Shown here one piece after another: positions 8,122-16,181 of a stretch of 64,000 nt of DNA (its first letter is position 1; each line of letters opens with the position of its first letter). The DNA is from Thermoanaerobacterales bacterium. GTDB taxonomy: Bacteria > Actinomycetota > Acidimicrobiia > Acidimicrobiales > JACDCH01. The notes beneath the pieces are model-generated. The model was not told the origin of the DNA and ran no database searches. It was given only the letters and a program-made list of their open reading frames with translations. The position numbers and the translations under genes were made by a program. The stretch is taken from positions 1 through 64,000 of the forward strand of contig PKRH01000002.1 in the NCBI GenBank assembly GCA_017577565.1, written 5' to 3'.

Positions 8122-8625
8122 ATGAGCAACGATCAGCCAGATGAAGAGACGACGCCGACGAACGTGACCATCGAGGTCGGCCGGCGGTTGCGGGCCCTGC
8201 GGAAGGCCCGGCGCATGTCGCTCGACGACGTCGAGCGCGAATCCTCCGGGCGCTGGAGCGCATCCGCCATCGGCGCCTACGAGCGCGGCTTCCGCACCCT
8301 CAGCCTCCCCCGCCTGCACGAGCTGGCCGAGTTCTACGACGTGTCCGTGTCGGTCCTGCTCGGTGAGCAGCCGACCCCGACCGAGGGCCCGCCCAAGCTG
8401 GTCCTCGACCTGGAGGCGCTCAACCGGGTGCCCGAGGCGGCCCCCGTCCAGCGGTTCGTCCGGTCCATCATCGTCGAGCGCGGCGACTACAACGGCCGGG
8501 TGCTGACCCTCCGCCGCGACGACCTGCGGGCCATCAGCGCCCTCCTCCAGACCGACACGGCCGACGCCGTCAAGCGCCTCGAGTCGTGGGGCGCGCTCGT
8601 CGAGAGCCCCTCGGACCTCTCCTGA
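8122..8625 (+). CDS. bldD: BldD-like transcription regulator with c-di-GMP motif
   Basis: With the ATG at 8122 the protein has 167 residues, the same length as Streptomyces BldD. An XRE-type helix-turn-helix spans about residues 17-80 (RRLRALRKARRMSLDDVE, then GRWSASAIGAYERG). After a Pro/Thr-rich linker the C-terminal domain has PPKLVLDLEAL and RGDYNGRVLTLRRDD (residues 120-134). In BldD the RxD-x8-RxxD motif binds a c-di-GMP tetramer that drives dimerisation, and here all these residues are kept (RGD 120-122, RRDD 131-134). The regulator is therefore likely c-di-GMP responsive. It stands alone, followed by aspartokinase after about 120 bases. Confidence 0.9.
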   Translation: MSNDQPDEETTPTNVTIEVGRRLRALRKARRMSLDDVERESSGRWSASAIGAYERGFRTLSLPRLHELAEFYDVSVSVLLGEQPTPTEGPPKLVLDLEALNRVPEAAPVQRFVRSIIVERGDYNGRVLTLRRDDLRAISALLQTDTADAVKRLESWGALVESPSDLS

Positions 8626-8748
8626 CCACCGGGTCGTGACCTCCGGCGCGGGCGGATCGGGCGGGCGGTCCCGGCGCGCCCCGGCGCCGGCCCGGCCGGC
8701 GACGGCGTTGTCGCCGGCCACCTCGGCGCGCCGGTAGCGTTGTCGCCC

Positions 8749-9969
8749 GTGCCCCTGGTCATCCAGAAGTTCGGCGGCACCTCCGTGGCCGACCCCGACC
8801 GCATCCGCGAGGTCGCCGACCACGTCGCGCGCACCGTCCGCCGCGGCAACCAGGTCGTCGTGGTGGTCAGCGCCATGGGCAAGGAGACCGACGAGCTCAT
8901 CCGCCTCGCGACCGAGGTGTCGGACGTCCGGCCGGGTCGCGAGATGGACATGCTCATCACCGCCGGCGAGCGCAAGGCGATGGCGCTGCTGTGCATGGCG
9001 CTGCACTCGGTCGGCGTGCCGGCCGACAGCTTCACCGGCAGCCAGGCCGGCTTCATCACCGACACCAACCACACCAACGCCAAGATCGTCGAGCTGCGGC
9101 CCGACCGGCTGCGCAAGGCCATCGAGGCCGGCCGGGTGCCGGTCATCGGCGGCGCGCAGGGCGTCTCGACCGACCACGACGTCACGTTCCTGGGCCGGGG
9201 CGGCTCGGACACGACCGCCGTGGCGGTGTGCCACGCCCTCGAGGGCGAGTTCTGCGAGCTCTACACCGACGTGCCCGGCGTGTTCACCGCCGACCCCCGC
9301 CTGGTGCCCAAGGCCCGGCGCATGGCCAAGGTCTCCTTCGAGGAGCTGCTCGAGATGACCGCCACCGGGTGCCCGAAGCCGGCCATGCGCTCGGTGGAGT
9401 ACGCCCGCCGGTGGGGGGTCAAGCTGCACGTCCGCTCGGCCTTCACGTGGGAGCCGGGCACCTGGGTGGTCGAGGAGGACCCCACGATGGAACAGGCGAT
9501 CGTCTCGGCCGTCACGCACGACACCAGCGAGGCCAAGGTCACGGTGTCGGGGGTGCCCGACCGCCCGGGCATCGCCGCCCGCCTCTTCCGCGAGCTGGCC
9601 GACGTGGACGTCAACGTCGACATGATCGTGCAGAACGTGTCCGACCGCGGCGTCACCGACATCTCGTTCACGGTCCCCCGCAACGACCTGCCCCTGGCCA
9701 CCCAGGTGTGCCAGCGCCTGGCCGCCGACATCGGCGCCACCGGCGTGTCGTCCGACAGCGCCATCGCCCGGGTGAGCATCATCGGCGCCGGCATGAAGTC
9801 CAACCCCGGCGTCGCCGCCAAGATGTTCGAGGTGCTGGCCGGCGAGGGCATCAACATCGAGATGATCTCGACCTCGGCCATCCGCATCTCCTGCGTCGTG
9901 CGCGAGGACGAGGTCGAGCGGGCCGTCCAGAGCCTGCACACCGCGTTCGAGCTCGACGCCGTCGCCTGA
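8749..9969 (+). CDS. lysC: Aspartokinase
   Basis: Phosphorylates aspartate, the first step toward Lys, Met, Thr and diaminopimelate. The 406-residue protein begins VPLVIQKFGGTSVAD at a GTG that lies 8 bases after TAGCGT (8735-8740), so I prefer this to the in-frame TTG at 8740. The kinase domain (about 1-245) contains the FLGRGGSDTTAVA motif near residue 150; two ACT regulatory domains follow (about 260-406). An internal ATG at 9487 with a strong ribosome binding site could produce a separate regulatory beta subunit. Aspartate-semialdehyde dehydrogenase follows, as in many actinobacteria. Confidence 0.95.
   Translation: MPLVIQKFGGTSVADPDRIREVADHVARTVRRGNQVVVVVSAMGKETDELIRLATEVSDVRPGREMDMLITAGERKAMALLCMALHSVGVPADSFTGSQAGFITDTNHTNAKIVELRPDRLRKAIEAGRVPVIGGAQGVSTDHDVTFLGRGGSDTTAVAVCHALEGEFCELYTDVPGVFTADPRLVPKARRMAKVSFEELLEMTATGCPKPAMRSVEYARRWGVKLHVRSAFTWEPGTWVVEEDPTMEQAIVSAVTHDTSEAKVTVSGVPDRPGIAARLFRELADVDVNVDMIVQNVSDRGVTDISFTVPRNDLPLATQVCQRLAADIGATGVSSDSAIARVSIIGAGMKSNPGVAAKMFEVLAGEGINIEMISTSAIRISCVVREDEVERAVQSLHTAFELDAVA
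9472..9489 (+). promoter_or_regulatory. Internal ribosome binding site and start codon inside aspartokinase
   Basis: GAGGAGGA (9472-9479) is followed 7 bases later by ATG at 9487, opening MEQAIVS, the position at which the beta subunit of actinobacterial aspartokinases starts. The product would be a 160-residue protein of two ACT domains. Confidence 0.6.
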
Positions 9970-10047
9970 CGGCCCCGGCGCGCGGCCGGGACGGCGGCTG
10001 CGGAACCGGTTGGGCGGCGCCCCCGGGCCGCCGTAGCCTTGCCTGCC

Positions 10048-11082
10048 ATGTCAGCAGTGCGAGTGGGCGTCGTCGGCGCCACGGGCCAGGTCGGCGGGGT
10101 GATGCGGGACGTCCTCGCGGCGCGCGACGTCCCGGTCGCCGACATCCGGTTCTTCGCGTCGTCCCGCTCGGCCGGGCGCACCCTCCCCTGGCGCGGCACC
10201 GAGGTCGTCGTCGAGGACGCGGCCACGGCCGACTACACCGGCCTCGACATCGTCCTGTTCTCGGCCGGCAAGGCGACCTCGCTGGAGCTGGCGCCCACGG
10301 TGGCGGCGGCCGGCGCCACCGTGATCGACAACTCCTCGGCCTGGCGGATGGACCCCGACGTCCCGCTCGTCGTCGCCGAGGTCAACCCCGAGGCGCTCGA
10401 CCACCGGCCGAAGGGCATCGTCGCCAACCCCAACTGCACGACGATGGCCGCCATGCCGGTGCTCGCCCCGCTGCACCGCGAGGCCGGGCTCACCCGCTTG
10501 GTCGTCAGCACCTACCAGGCCGTGTCCGGCGCCGGCCTGGCCGGCGTCGCCGAGCTCGACGAGCAGGTGCGCAAGGCGGCCGACGGCGCGTCCGCCCTGA
10601 CCCACGACGGCACGGCCGTCGACCTGCCCGAGCCCCGGGTGTTCGCCGAGCCCATCGCCTTCAACGTCGTGCCCCTGGCGGGCTCGATCGTCGACGACGG
10701 CTCGGGCGAGACCGACGAGGAGCAGAAGCTCCGCAACGAGAGCCGCAAGATCCTCGGCATCCCCGACCTGCGGGTGACCGGCACCTGCGTGCGGGTGCCG
10801 GTGTTCACCGGCCACTCGCTGTCGATCACCGCCGAGTTCGCCCGCGACCTGCCCCCCGAGCGGGCGGTCGAGCTGCTGTCCGAGGCGCCCGGCGTCGCGC
10901 TGGCCGACGTGCCCACCCCGCTGAAGGCCGCGGGGCGCGACCCGTCCTACGTCGGCCGCATCCGCCGCGACCCGACGGTCGAGCACGGGCTCACGCTGTT
11001 CGTCTCCAACGACAACCTCCGCAAGGGCGCGGCGCTCAACGCCGTGCAGCTCGCCGAGCTGCTCATCGCCCGCGGGATCTGA
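10048..11082 (+). CDS. asd: Aspartate-semialdehyde dehydrogenase
   Basis: A 344-residue enzyme that reduces aspartyl phosphate to the semialdehyde with NADPH, the step after aspartokinase. The N-terminal VGVVGATGQVGGVM binds the cofactor, the catalytic cysteine is in VANPNCTTM near residue 133, and GTCVRVPVFTGHS lies near residue 250. The ATG at 10048 lies 8 bases after TAGCCT (10034-10039) without a ribosome binding site; it is more likely than the upstream TTG at 10039. The 78-base gap and separate -10 box suggest that asd is transcribed independently of aspartokinase. Confidence 0.95.
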   Translation: MSAVRVGVVGATGQVGGVMRDVLAARDVPVADIRFFASSRSAGRTLPWRGTEVVVEDAATADYTGLDIVLFSAGKATSLELAPTVAAAGATVIDNSSAWRMDPDVPLVVAEVNPEALDHRPKGIVANPNCTTMAAMPVLAPLHREAGLTRLVVSTYQAVSGAGLAGVAELDEQVRKAADGASALTHDGTAVDLPEPRVFAEPIAFNVVPLAGSIVDDGSGETDEEQKLRNESRKILGIPDLRVTGTCVRVPVFTGHSLSITAEFARDLPPERAVELLSEAPGVALADVPTPLKAAGRDPSYVGRIRRDPTVEHGLTLFVSNDNLRKGAALNAVQLAELLIARGI

Positions 11083-11118
11083 CCAGCGCCGGGCCGGGCC
11101 CCGCGGCCCGACCGGCGG

Positions 11119-11400
11119 TCACGGGCAGGTGCAGGGGACGCCCCCGCAGCGGGGGCAGCCGTCGGCGTAGCGGGCCACGGCCTCGTCGAGGTCGATGCCG
11201 AGCTGGTTGGCCAGCGACGCCAGCCAGGCCAGCACGTCGCCGAGCTCGTGGACCTGGTCGGCGCGGTCGCCCTTGCGCACGGCCTGGGCCAGCTCCCCCA
11301 GCTCCTCGGCCAGCCACGCCACGGTCGCCGCCAGGCCCCGGGCCCGGTCGCGGGCGCCGTAGGTGTCGGCCATGAGCTGCTGGAACGCCGCCAGGTCCAT
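11119..11400 (-). CDS. MazG-like nucleotide pyrophosphohydrolase
   Basis: A 93-residue all-alpha protein with the MazG metal-binding pattern: EELGEL near residue 32 and ELGDV near residue 52, separated by the usual helix. Such small enzymes hydrolyse nucleoside triphosphates to the monophosphates as housekeeping. The C-terminus ends in CPRCGGVPCTCP, four cysteines that could bind a metal and are not part of the core fold. The ATG lies 8 bases after a minus-strand TACGCT box (11409-11414), so the mRNA may be leaderless. It converges on asd. Confidence 0.8.
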   Translation of the reverse strand: MDLAAFQQLMADTYGARDRARGLAATVAWLAEELGELAQAVRKGDRADQVHELGDVLAWLASLANQLGIDLDEAVARYADGCPRCGGVPCTCP

Positions 11401-11446
11401 GGGCCGGGAGCGTAGGGCGCGCCCGGGGCCCGCCCCGCACGGCCCC

Positions 11447-12760
11447 TCACCGGGCCGCGTCGCCCCGGGCGGCGGCCACCGGCCCCGGCCCGGCGCCGGC
11501 CGCCGCCGGGCCCCGGCGACGGGCTGCGACCCAGTCCAGCGCCAGCCACTGGTCGCCCCGGCGGGCGCTGTACCAGCCGTGGGGCCGCACCGCCCCGTAG
11601 CGGATCGTGAAGCGGGCCTCCGCGATGCCCGGCCGCCCGGCCAGGTGCCAGCGCTCGACCGCGGCGAGCACGGCGCGCTCGGCGCCGCGGCCGCCGTGGG
11701 CGACCAGCCGGACCCCGCCGCCCAGCCCGGCCGCGGGCACGAGGAGGGCGAGGCTGCCGTCGGCCACGTCGACGACGCCGAGCGCCTGCCGGGCGGTCGT
11801 CGAGCGCGGCCCGCCCCGGCTGACCTCGACCTGGCGCTGCTCGGGCAGGGCGAGCGCCACCCAGGTCATCAGCGCGTGCGGCGAGGCGCCCCGCAGGGGC
11901 AGGTCGCGGGTCCGGCCGAAGCCGAGCGCCGTGGTGATCAGGCGCTGGCGGTCCGAGCGGTCGAGCCCCGCCAGGGCCGGCCCCGCGATCTCCAGCAGCA
12001 CCCGGTCGCGCCGGGGGTCGGCGACCTCGCCGGCGACGAGGCGGGTCGGGCGGGCCACCGCCTGGGGGTCGGCGTCCGGCCCCGGGCGCAGGGCCATGAA
12101 GCCGCCGCCGGTGGCGGCCGTCGACACGAAGCCGTTGGCGCCCTTGCGGAAGGCGACCACCGCCTGCAGCCAGAAGACGACGGTGCTGAGCCGCAGGGGG
12201 ACGACCAGCGTGCCGCCGGGTCGCAGCTGGTCGAACCACGCCCGGGGCACGGCCTCGGTGCTGGCGGTGGCGATGACCGCGTCGTACGGCGCGCCCGGCG
12301 GCCAGCCCCGGGCGCCGTCGCCGACCTCGACGCGCGCCCCGGCGCCGGCGGTCAGCAGCGCCCGGCGGGCGGCCACCGCGGTGTCGGCGTCGACGTCGAC
12401 GGAGACGACCGTGCCCTCCTCGCCGACGAGGTGGGCCAGCAGCGCCGCGTTGTAGCCCGTCCCGGCGCCGATCTCGAGCACCCGCTGCCCGGGGCGGACC
12501 CCGAGCATCTCGAGCATCCGGGCCATGATCGCCGGCTGCGACGACGACGACAGCGGCGTGCCGGCGGCGTCGCGCCGGGTGACGATCGGCTCGTCCCGGT
12601 ACACCGCGGCCAGCCCGTGGCGCTGGGCGTGCTCGGCGAGGAAGAGCTCCCGTGGCACCGCCTCGAAGGCGGCCGCCACCCGGTCGTCCCGGAGGTGGCC
12701 CTGCTCGCGCAGCGCCTGCACCAGCTCGCGGCGCAGCCTGGTGCTGGTCCCGGACGCCAT
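11447..12760 (-). CDS. pcm: Protein-L-isoaspartate O-methyltransferase, C-terminally extended
   Basis: The first 215 or so residues are a full PCMT domain: AFEAVPRELFLAEHAQR near residue 30, the SSSSQPAIMARMLE substrate region near residue 70, and the S-adenosylmethionine loop VLEIGAGTGYNAALL near residue 95. It repairs isoaspartyl residues in ageing proteins. The protein is 437 residues, roughly twice the E. coli enzyme; the extra C-terminal half (about 220-437) is a domain seen in actinobacterial relatives whose role I do not know. The ATG at 12760 lies 7 bases after a minus-strand TACGAT box (12768-12773), consistent with a leaderless mRNA. Confidence 0.88.
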   Translation of the reverse strand: MASGTSTRLRRELVQALREQGHLRDDRVAAAFEAVPRELFLAEHAQRHGLAAVYRDEPIVTRRDAAGTPLSSSSQPAIMARMLEMLGVRPGQRVLEIGAGTGYNAALLAHLVGEEGTVVSVDVDADTAVAARRALLTAGAGARVEVGDGARGWPPGAPYDAVIATASTEAVPRAWFDQLRPGGTLVVPLRLSTVVFWLQAVVAFRKGANGFVSTAATGGGFMALRPGPDADPQAVARPTRLVAGEVADPRRDRVLLEIAGPALAGLDRSDRQRLITTALGFGRTRDLPLRGASPHALMTWVALALPEQRQVEVSRGGPRSTTARQALGVVDVADGSLALLVPAAGLGGGVRLVAHGGRGAERAVLAAVERWHLAGRPGIAEARFTIRYGAVRPHGWYSARRGDQWLALDWVAARRRGPAAAGAGPGPVAAARGDAAR

Positions 12761-12840
12761 GGGGGCGATCGTAGGCCCGGGGGGCGCGAGGCCCGCGGGA
12801 CCCGCGGCCGCCCTCCCGGGCGCCGAGCGGCGGACGGCGC

Positions 12841-13692
12841 TCAGCCGCCGGGCCCGCCGACCCCGAGCACGGCCGTGACCGGCAGGTGGTCGGAGATCAC
12901 ACCGAAGCGGGTGACCTCCTCCCCCTGCGGGATGCGCACCTCGGCGGCCTCGACGCCCTCGCCGAGGTAGACGAAGTCGAGCTGCTGGGTGGGCGGCTCG
13001 GTCGTGCCCCGCCGCCAGCCGTGCCAGTTGGTGGGCAGCCGGTCGGCGCCGCGGCGGGGCCTCGTGGCGGCGGGCCCGTCCGGCCCGTCGGCCACCCCGA
13101 CGGTGGGCCCGTCCGGCCCGTCGGCGGCCCCCGAGACCACCGGGGGGTCCGGCGCGCCGGCGGCGATGGCCGAGGCGTCCCGCAGGCCCGCGGCGGCGAA
13201 GCGGTGGTGGAGCTCCCCGCCCGGGCGCTCGTTGAGGTCGCCGCAGACGACCACCGGCCCGGGGGTCCGGGCGACGTGGTCGAGCACCGCGGCGGCCTCG
13301 ACGGTCCGCAGCGTCGACAGGTCGTGGGGCGAGAGGTGCAGGTTGACGACGGTGAGGGGCGGCGCGCCGTGGACGCTGCCGGCCTGGAGGAGGCGGCGGC
13401 GCCAGCTGAGCACCCGCCACCGCGCCGTCAGCGCCCGGGCCCGCACGCTTACCGGCCGGTCGACCCCGATGATCGCCATGCCCTCGGGCCAGGTCCGCAC
13501 GGGCCAGTGCTTGAAGCTCCAGCCGCAGGACCGGGCGCCCAGCGCCCGGGCGATGCGGCGGGCCTGGTGCCACTGGACCTCCTGCAGGCAGACGAGGTCG
13601 GCCCCCTCGGCGCGCAGGTGGTCGGCGACGGCCTGCGCGTCCGGGTCCTCGGCGCCCTTCAGGTTCCAGGTGACGAGGGTCGTCGTCGCCAC
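12841..13692 (-). CDS. Endonuclease/exonuclease/phosphatase-family protein
   Basis: A 283-residue EEP-fold protein starting at GTG 13692 (VATTTLVTWNLKG). Active-site signatures are TWNLKG (metal Asn), VCLQEVQW (metal Glu), VCGDLNERPG and the closing SDHLPVTAVL (catalytic Asp-His). Substrate is not evident: relatives cut nucleic acids or phosphoesters. The start overlaps the upstream PAP2 gene by 34 bases, implying translational coupling. A duplicated ADGPDGP insert (about residues 197-215) arises from a 21-base direct repeat and probably forms a surface loop. Confidence 0.82.
   Translation of the reverse strand: MATTTLVTWNLKGAEDPDAQAVADHLRAEGADLVCLQEVQWHQARRIARALGARSCGWSFKHWPVRTWPEGMAIIGVDRPVSVRARALTARWRVLSWRRRLLQAGSVHGAPPLTVVNLHLSPHDLSTLRTVEAAAVLDHVARTPGPVVVCGDLNERPGGELHHRFAAAGLRDASAIAAGAPDPPVVSGAADGPDGPTVGVADGPDGPAATRPRRGADRLPTNWHGWRRGTTEPPTQQLDFVYLGEGVEAAEVRIPQGEEVTRFGVISDHLPVTAVLGVGGPGG
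13072..13125. repeat. Two 21-base direct repeats inside the EEP gene
   Basis: An identical 21-base unit occurs at 13072-13092 and 13105-13125. The period is 33 bases, so the reading frame is kept, and each copy encodes part of ADGPDGP. This looks like a recent in-frame tandem duplication in a loop of the EEP protein. Confidence 0.7.
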
Positions 13693-14414
13693 GACTCGCC
13701 GAGCAGGCGGCAGGGGTGGCGGGCGTGCTGGCGGATGAGCAGCGCCTCGATCCCCAGCAGGAAGAACGCCCCCACGATCAGGCCGCCCGTCACGTCGGAG
13801 AACCAGTGGACACCGAGGTAGACACGGCTGGCGGCGATGCCGGCCACCAGGGCGGCGGCGATCGCCACCGAGGCCCACCACACGGCCCGCCGGTGGGTGT
13901 AGAGGGACACGACCACCGGCATCAGGCCCCACAGCGCCACGGCCGCCATGACGTGGCCGCTCGGGAACGACGGGCCGTTGCCCGCGACGAGGCGCTCGAA
14001 GTCCGGCCGCTCACGGTCGACGAGCGCCTTGACGGTGAACTCGACCACCGGCCGGCTGACGGTGGCCACCAGCACGGCGGTGCCGACGGCCCGGCAGCGG
14101 CGCCAGGCCACGACCGCGGTCACCGCGCCGAGCACCAGCACCGGGATGGTCGAGCCCAGGCGGGAGATGTTCAGGAAGAGGTCGTCGAGGAAGGCCGTGC
14201 GCCGGGACTCGACGCTGCGCTGGATCGGCTCGTCCCAGGTCAGCAGCAGCTCACCGCCCCACAGGGCGGCGCCGGTGGCGAGCGTCACGAAGGCGGCGAA
14301 CAGCCCGGCGACGAGCCGGGGCCGGGACAGCAGGACCGAGGACGGCGTGGCCGGGAGCTCGGCGTGGAGGTGCCCGGCGAGAGCCGGGACGGCCGTGGTG
14401 GTCGTCTGGTCCAT
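13659..14414 (-). CDS. PAP2-family membrane phosphatase
   Basis: A 251-residue integral membrane protein with about six hydrophobic segments. The three phosphatase motifs are complete: KALVDRERP (K-x6-RP), PSFPSGH, and SRVYLGVHWFSD (SR-x5-H-x3-D), all on the extracytoplasmic side in known relatives. Likely substrates are lipid phosphates such as undecaprenyl diphosphate or phosphatidic acid, but the sequence does not settle which. The ATG is at 14414 (MDQTTTTAVPA). Its 3' end overlaps the EEP gene by 34 bases, so the two are probably one transcript. Confidence 0.88.
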   Translation of the reverse strand: MDQTTTTAVPALAGHLHAELPATPSSVLLSRPRLVAGLFAAFVTLATGAALWGGELLLTWDEPIQRSVESRRTAFLDDLFLNISRLGSTIPVLVLGAVTAVVAWRRCRAVGTAVLVATVSRPVVEFTVKALVDRERPDFERLVAGNGPSFPSGHVMAAVALWGLMPVVVSLYTHRRAVWWASVAIAAALVAGIAASRVYLGVHWFSDVTGGLIVGAFFLLGIEALLIRQHARHPCRLLGESWRRRPSSPGT

Positions 14415-14521
14415 GTGCGGCGGCGGTGTACCGGGATCGTCTCGCCGGCGTCCCGGCGGGTCATGGGATCCGGCGGCACCAGTGAACCAGGCCCGCGCGC
14501 GACGGGCAACCGGTCGCGCGC

Positions 14522-14935
14522 TCAGGCGGGGCGCCGGGCCTCGCGCTCGGCCTGGGGCAGCGAGCAGGCCGCCGTGCCCCCCGGCATCCGGTGCCGGTTG
14601 CGGGCCACCCACCGGTAGACGGGCCACGCCACCCACAGCACCGGCCGCAGCCCCAGCAGCCGGCCGAGGGGGCGCCAGTACGAGCCGGCGTCGACCAGCA
14701 TCCGGGCGATCGCCTCGGGGCCGTGGCGGGTGGGCTCGCCGGGCGCCACCCACACGACCGCCTCCTCGGCCTGGGCCTGCGTGACCCCGAGCGCGTCGAG
14801 GTCGGCGAACTGCCAGGGCACCACCCGGGCGGAGGTGGGGATGCGGCGCTCGATGAAGGTCGCGCAGCTGGTGCAGAAGGAGCAGTCGCCGTCGTAGAGG
14901 AACACCGGGGACGGCGGGGGCGCGGCGTCGGTCAC
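14522..14935 (-). CDS. DCC1-like thiol-disulfide oxidoreductase (DUF393)
   Basis: A 137-residue protein starting at GTG 14935. The signature VFLYDGDCSFCTSCATF holds the CxxC redox pair near residues 18-21, followed by WQFADLDALGV and the usual RWVARNRHRMPGG tail of the family. Predicted to exchange disulfides; partners are unknown. The minus-strand hexamer CACAAT lies 6 bases before the start and there is no ribosome binding site. It lies just downstream of the kynureninase gene on the same strand, 29 bases away. Confidence 0.82.
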   Translation of the reverse strand: MTDAAPPPSPVFLYDGDCSFCTSCATFIERRIPTSARVVPWQFADLDALGVTQAQAEEAVVWVAPGEPTRHGPEAIARMLVDAGSYWRPLGRLLGLRPVLWVAWPVYRWVARNRHRMPGGTAACSLPQAEREARRPA

Positions 14936-14963
14936 GCCGCCATTGTGGCGGCCGGCGGCCGGA

Positions 14964-16181
14964 TCAGGTCGCCGGCGGCAGGGCCGGGTCGGCCAGCGCC
15001 TGGCCGAGGGCGGCGATGCCCGCCTCGAGCTGGGCGTCCGACAGGTAGGGCGCGGGTCCCAGCCGCAGCACGTCGCCACGGCTGTCGGTGGCGACGCCCC
15101 GGTCCCGCAGCGCCTGCTGCAGGCGGGCCGCGTGCGGCGTCCGCAGCGCGAGGAAGCCGCCGAGCGCGTCCAGCGGTGCGTCGCGGTCGCGGGTGGCCAG
15201 CCGGTCGTCCACCCCCAGCGCGTCGAAGCCGGCCGCGAGCACGGCGAGCTGGCGCTGGTACGAGCGGCGCAGCAGCTCGGGGGTCAGCCCCTGCTCGGCG
15301 AAGAACCGCAGCACCCGGGCCGCCCGGTAGTGGCTGGTCGGGTCGTAGGTGGCGCCGGCGAAGCGGCCGGCGCCGCGCGGGTAGGCGACCCGGCCGGGGT
15401 CGTGGTGGGCGGCCAGCTCACCGAACTCGGCGAACCAGCCGGTGACGACGGGCCGGAACCGGTCGGCCTGCGGCGGCAGGCGCAGGAAGCAGTTGCCCTC
15501 GCCGAGCTGCAGGTACTTGTAGCCGCCGCCGGTGACCCACGCCGAGCCCAGGCCCAGCTCGTGCACCGGCAGCGGGACCGGCCCCAGCGCGTGGTACGCG
15601 TCGACGACCAGCTCGGCGCCCCGCCGCTCGCACGCCGCGGCCAGCCCGTCGAGGTGGGGCACGATGCGGGCCGAGGCGAACAGCACGGCGGAGACCAGCA
15701 CGGCGGCGGTGCGGTCGTCGACCGCGGCGGCCAGCCGCTCGGCCAGCGTGCCGGCCGGCTCGGCGGGCACGAGCACGACCTCGACGCCGCCCTCGGCCAG
15801 CCGGGCGAGCTGGCGGCGCAGGCTGTGGAACTCGCCGTCGGTCGACACGAGCCGGGGGCGGGTGCCGCCGAGGTCGAGGGCGGAGAGCAGGCGCACGACC
15901 AGCTCGTGCGTGCTGGCCCCCAGGGCGATCTCCGCCCCGGGGTCGGCGAGCAGCCGCCGGAACCCCGCGCGCACCTCGTCGGCGACCGCGAGGGCCCGGT
16001 CCCACTTGTCGTCGACCAGCGCGGCGGCGTCCTCCAGGGCGGCGAGCTGGCCCTCGGCGGCCACGTCCGGCCACGCCTGGTGGGAGTGGCCGGTGAGCAG
16101 CACCCGTTCCTCCACCCGGAACCGGCGGTAGTGCCGGGCCAGCGGGTTGGGCGACGCCGCGAGGTCCTCGGCGGTGATCAC
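14964..16181 (-). CDS. kynU: Kynureninase-like PLP enzyme
   Basis: A 405-residue fold-type I PLP enzyme. The cofactor lysine is in TGGGYKYLQLGEGN near residue 225, with the Asp partner in ELVVDAYHALGP near residue 190. The GTG start overlaps the stop of the tryptophan dioxygenase gene as GTGA, so the two are translationally coupled, which argues strongly for kynureninase (kynurenine or 3-hydroxykynurenine to anthranilates plus alanine). Sequence around the lysine differs from the classic CSYKYLNGGPGG of kynureninases, so a related class-V enzyme is an alternative. No kynurenine formamidase gene is nearby. Confidence 0.78.
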   Translation of the reverse strand: MITAEDLAASPNPLARHYRRFRVEERVLLTGHSHQAWPDVAAEGQLAALEDAAALVDDKWDRALAVADEVRAGFRRLLADPGAEIALGASTHELVVRLLSALDLGGTRPRLVSTDGEFHSLRRQLARLAEGGVEVVLVPAEPAGTLAERLAAAVDDRTAAVLVSAVLFASARIVPHLDGLAAACERRGAELVVDAYHALGPVPLPVHELGLGSAWVTGGGYKYLQLGEGNCFLRLPPQADRFRPVVTGWFAEFGELAAHHDPGRVAYPRGAGRFAGATYDPTSHYRAARVLRFFAEQGLTPELLRRSYQRQLAVLAAGFDALGVDDRLATRDRDAPLDALGGFLALRTPHAARLQQALRDRGVATDSRGDVLRLGPAPYLSDAQLEAGIAALGQALADPALPPAT

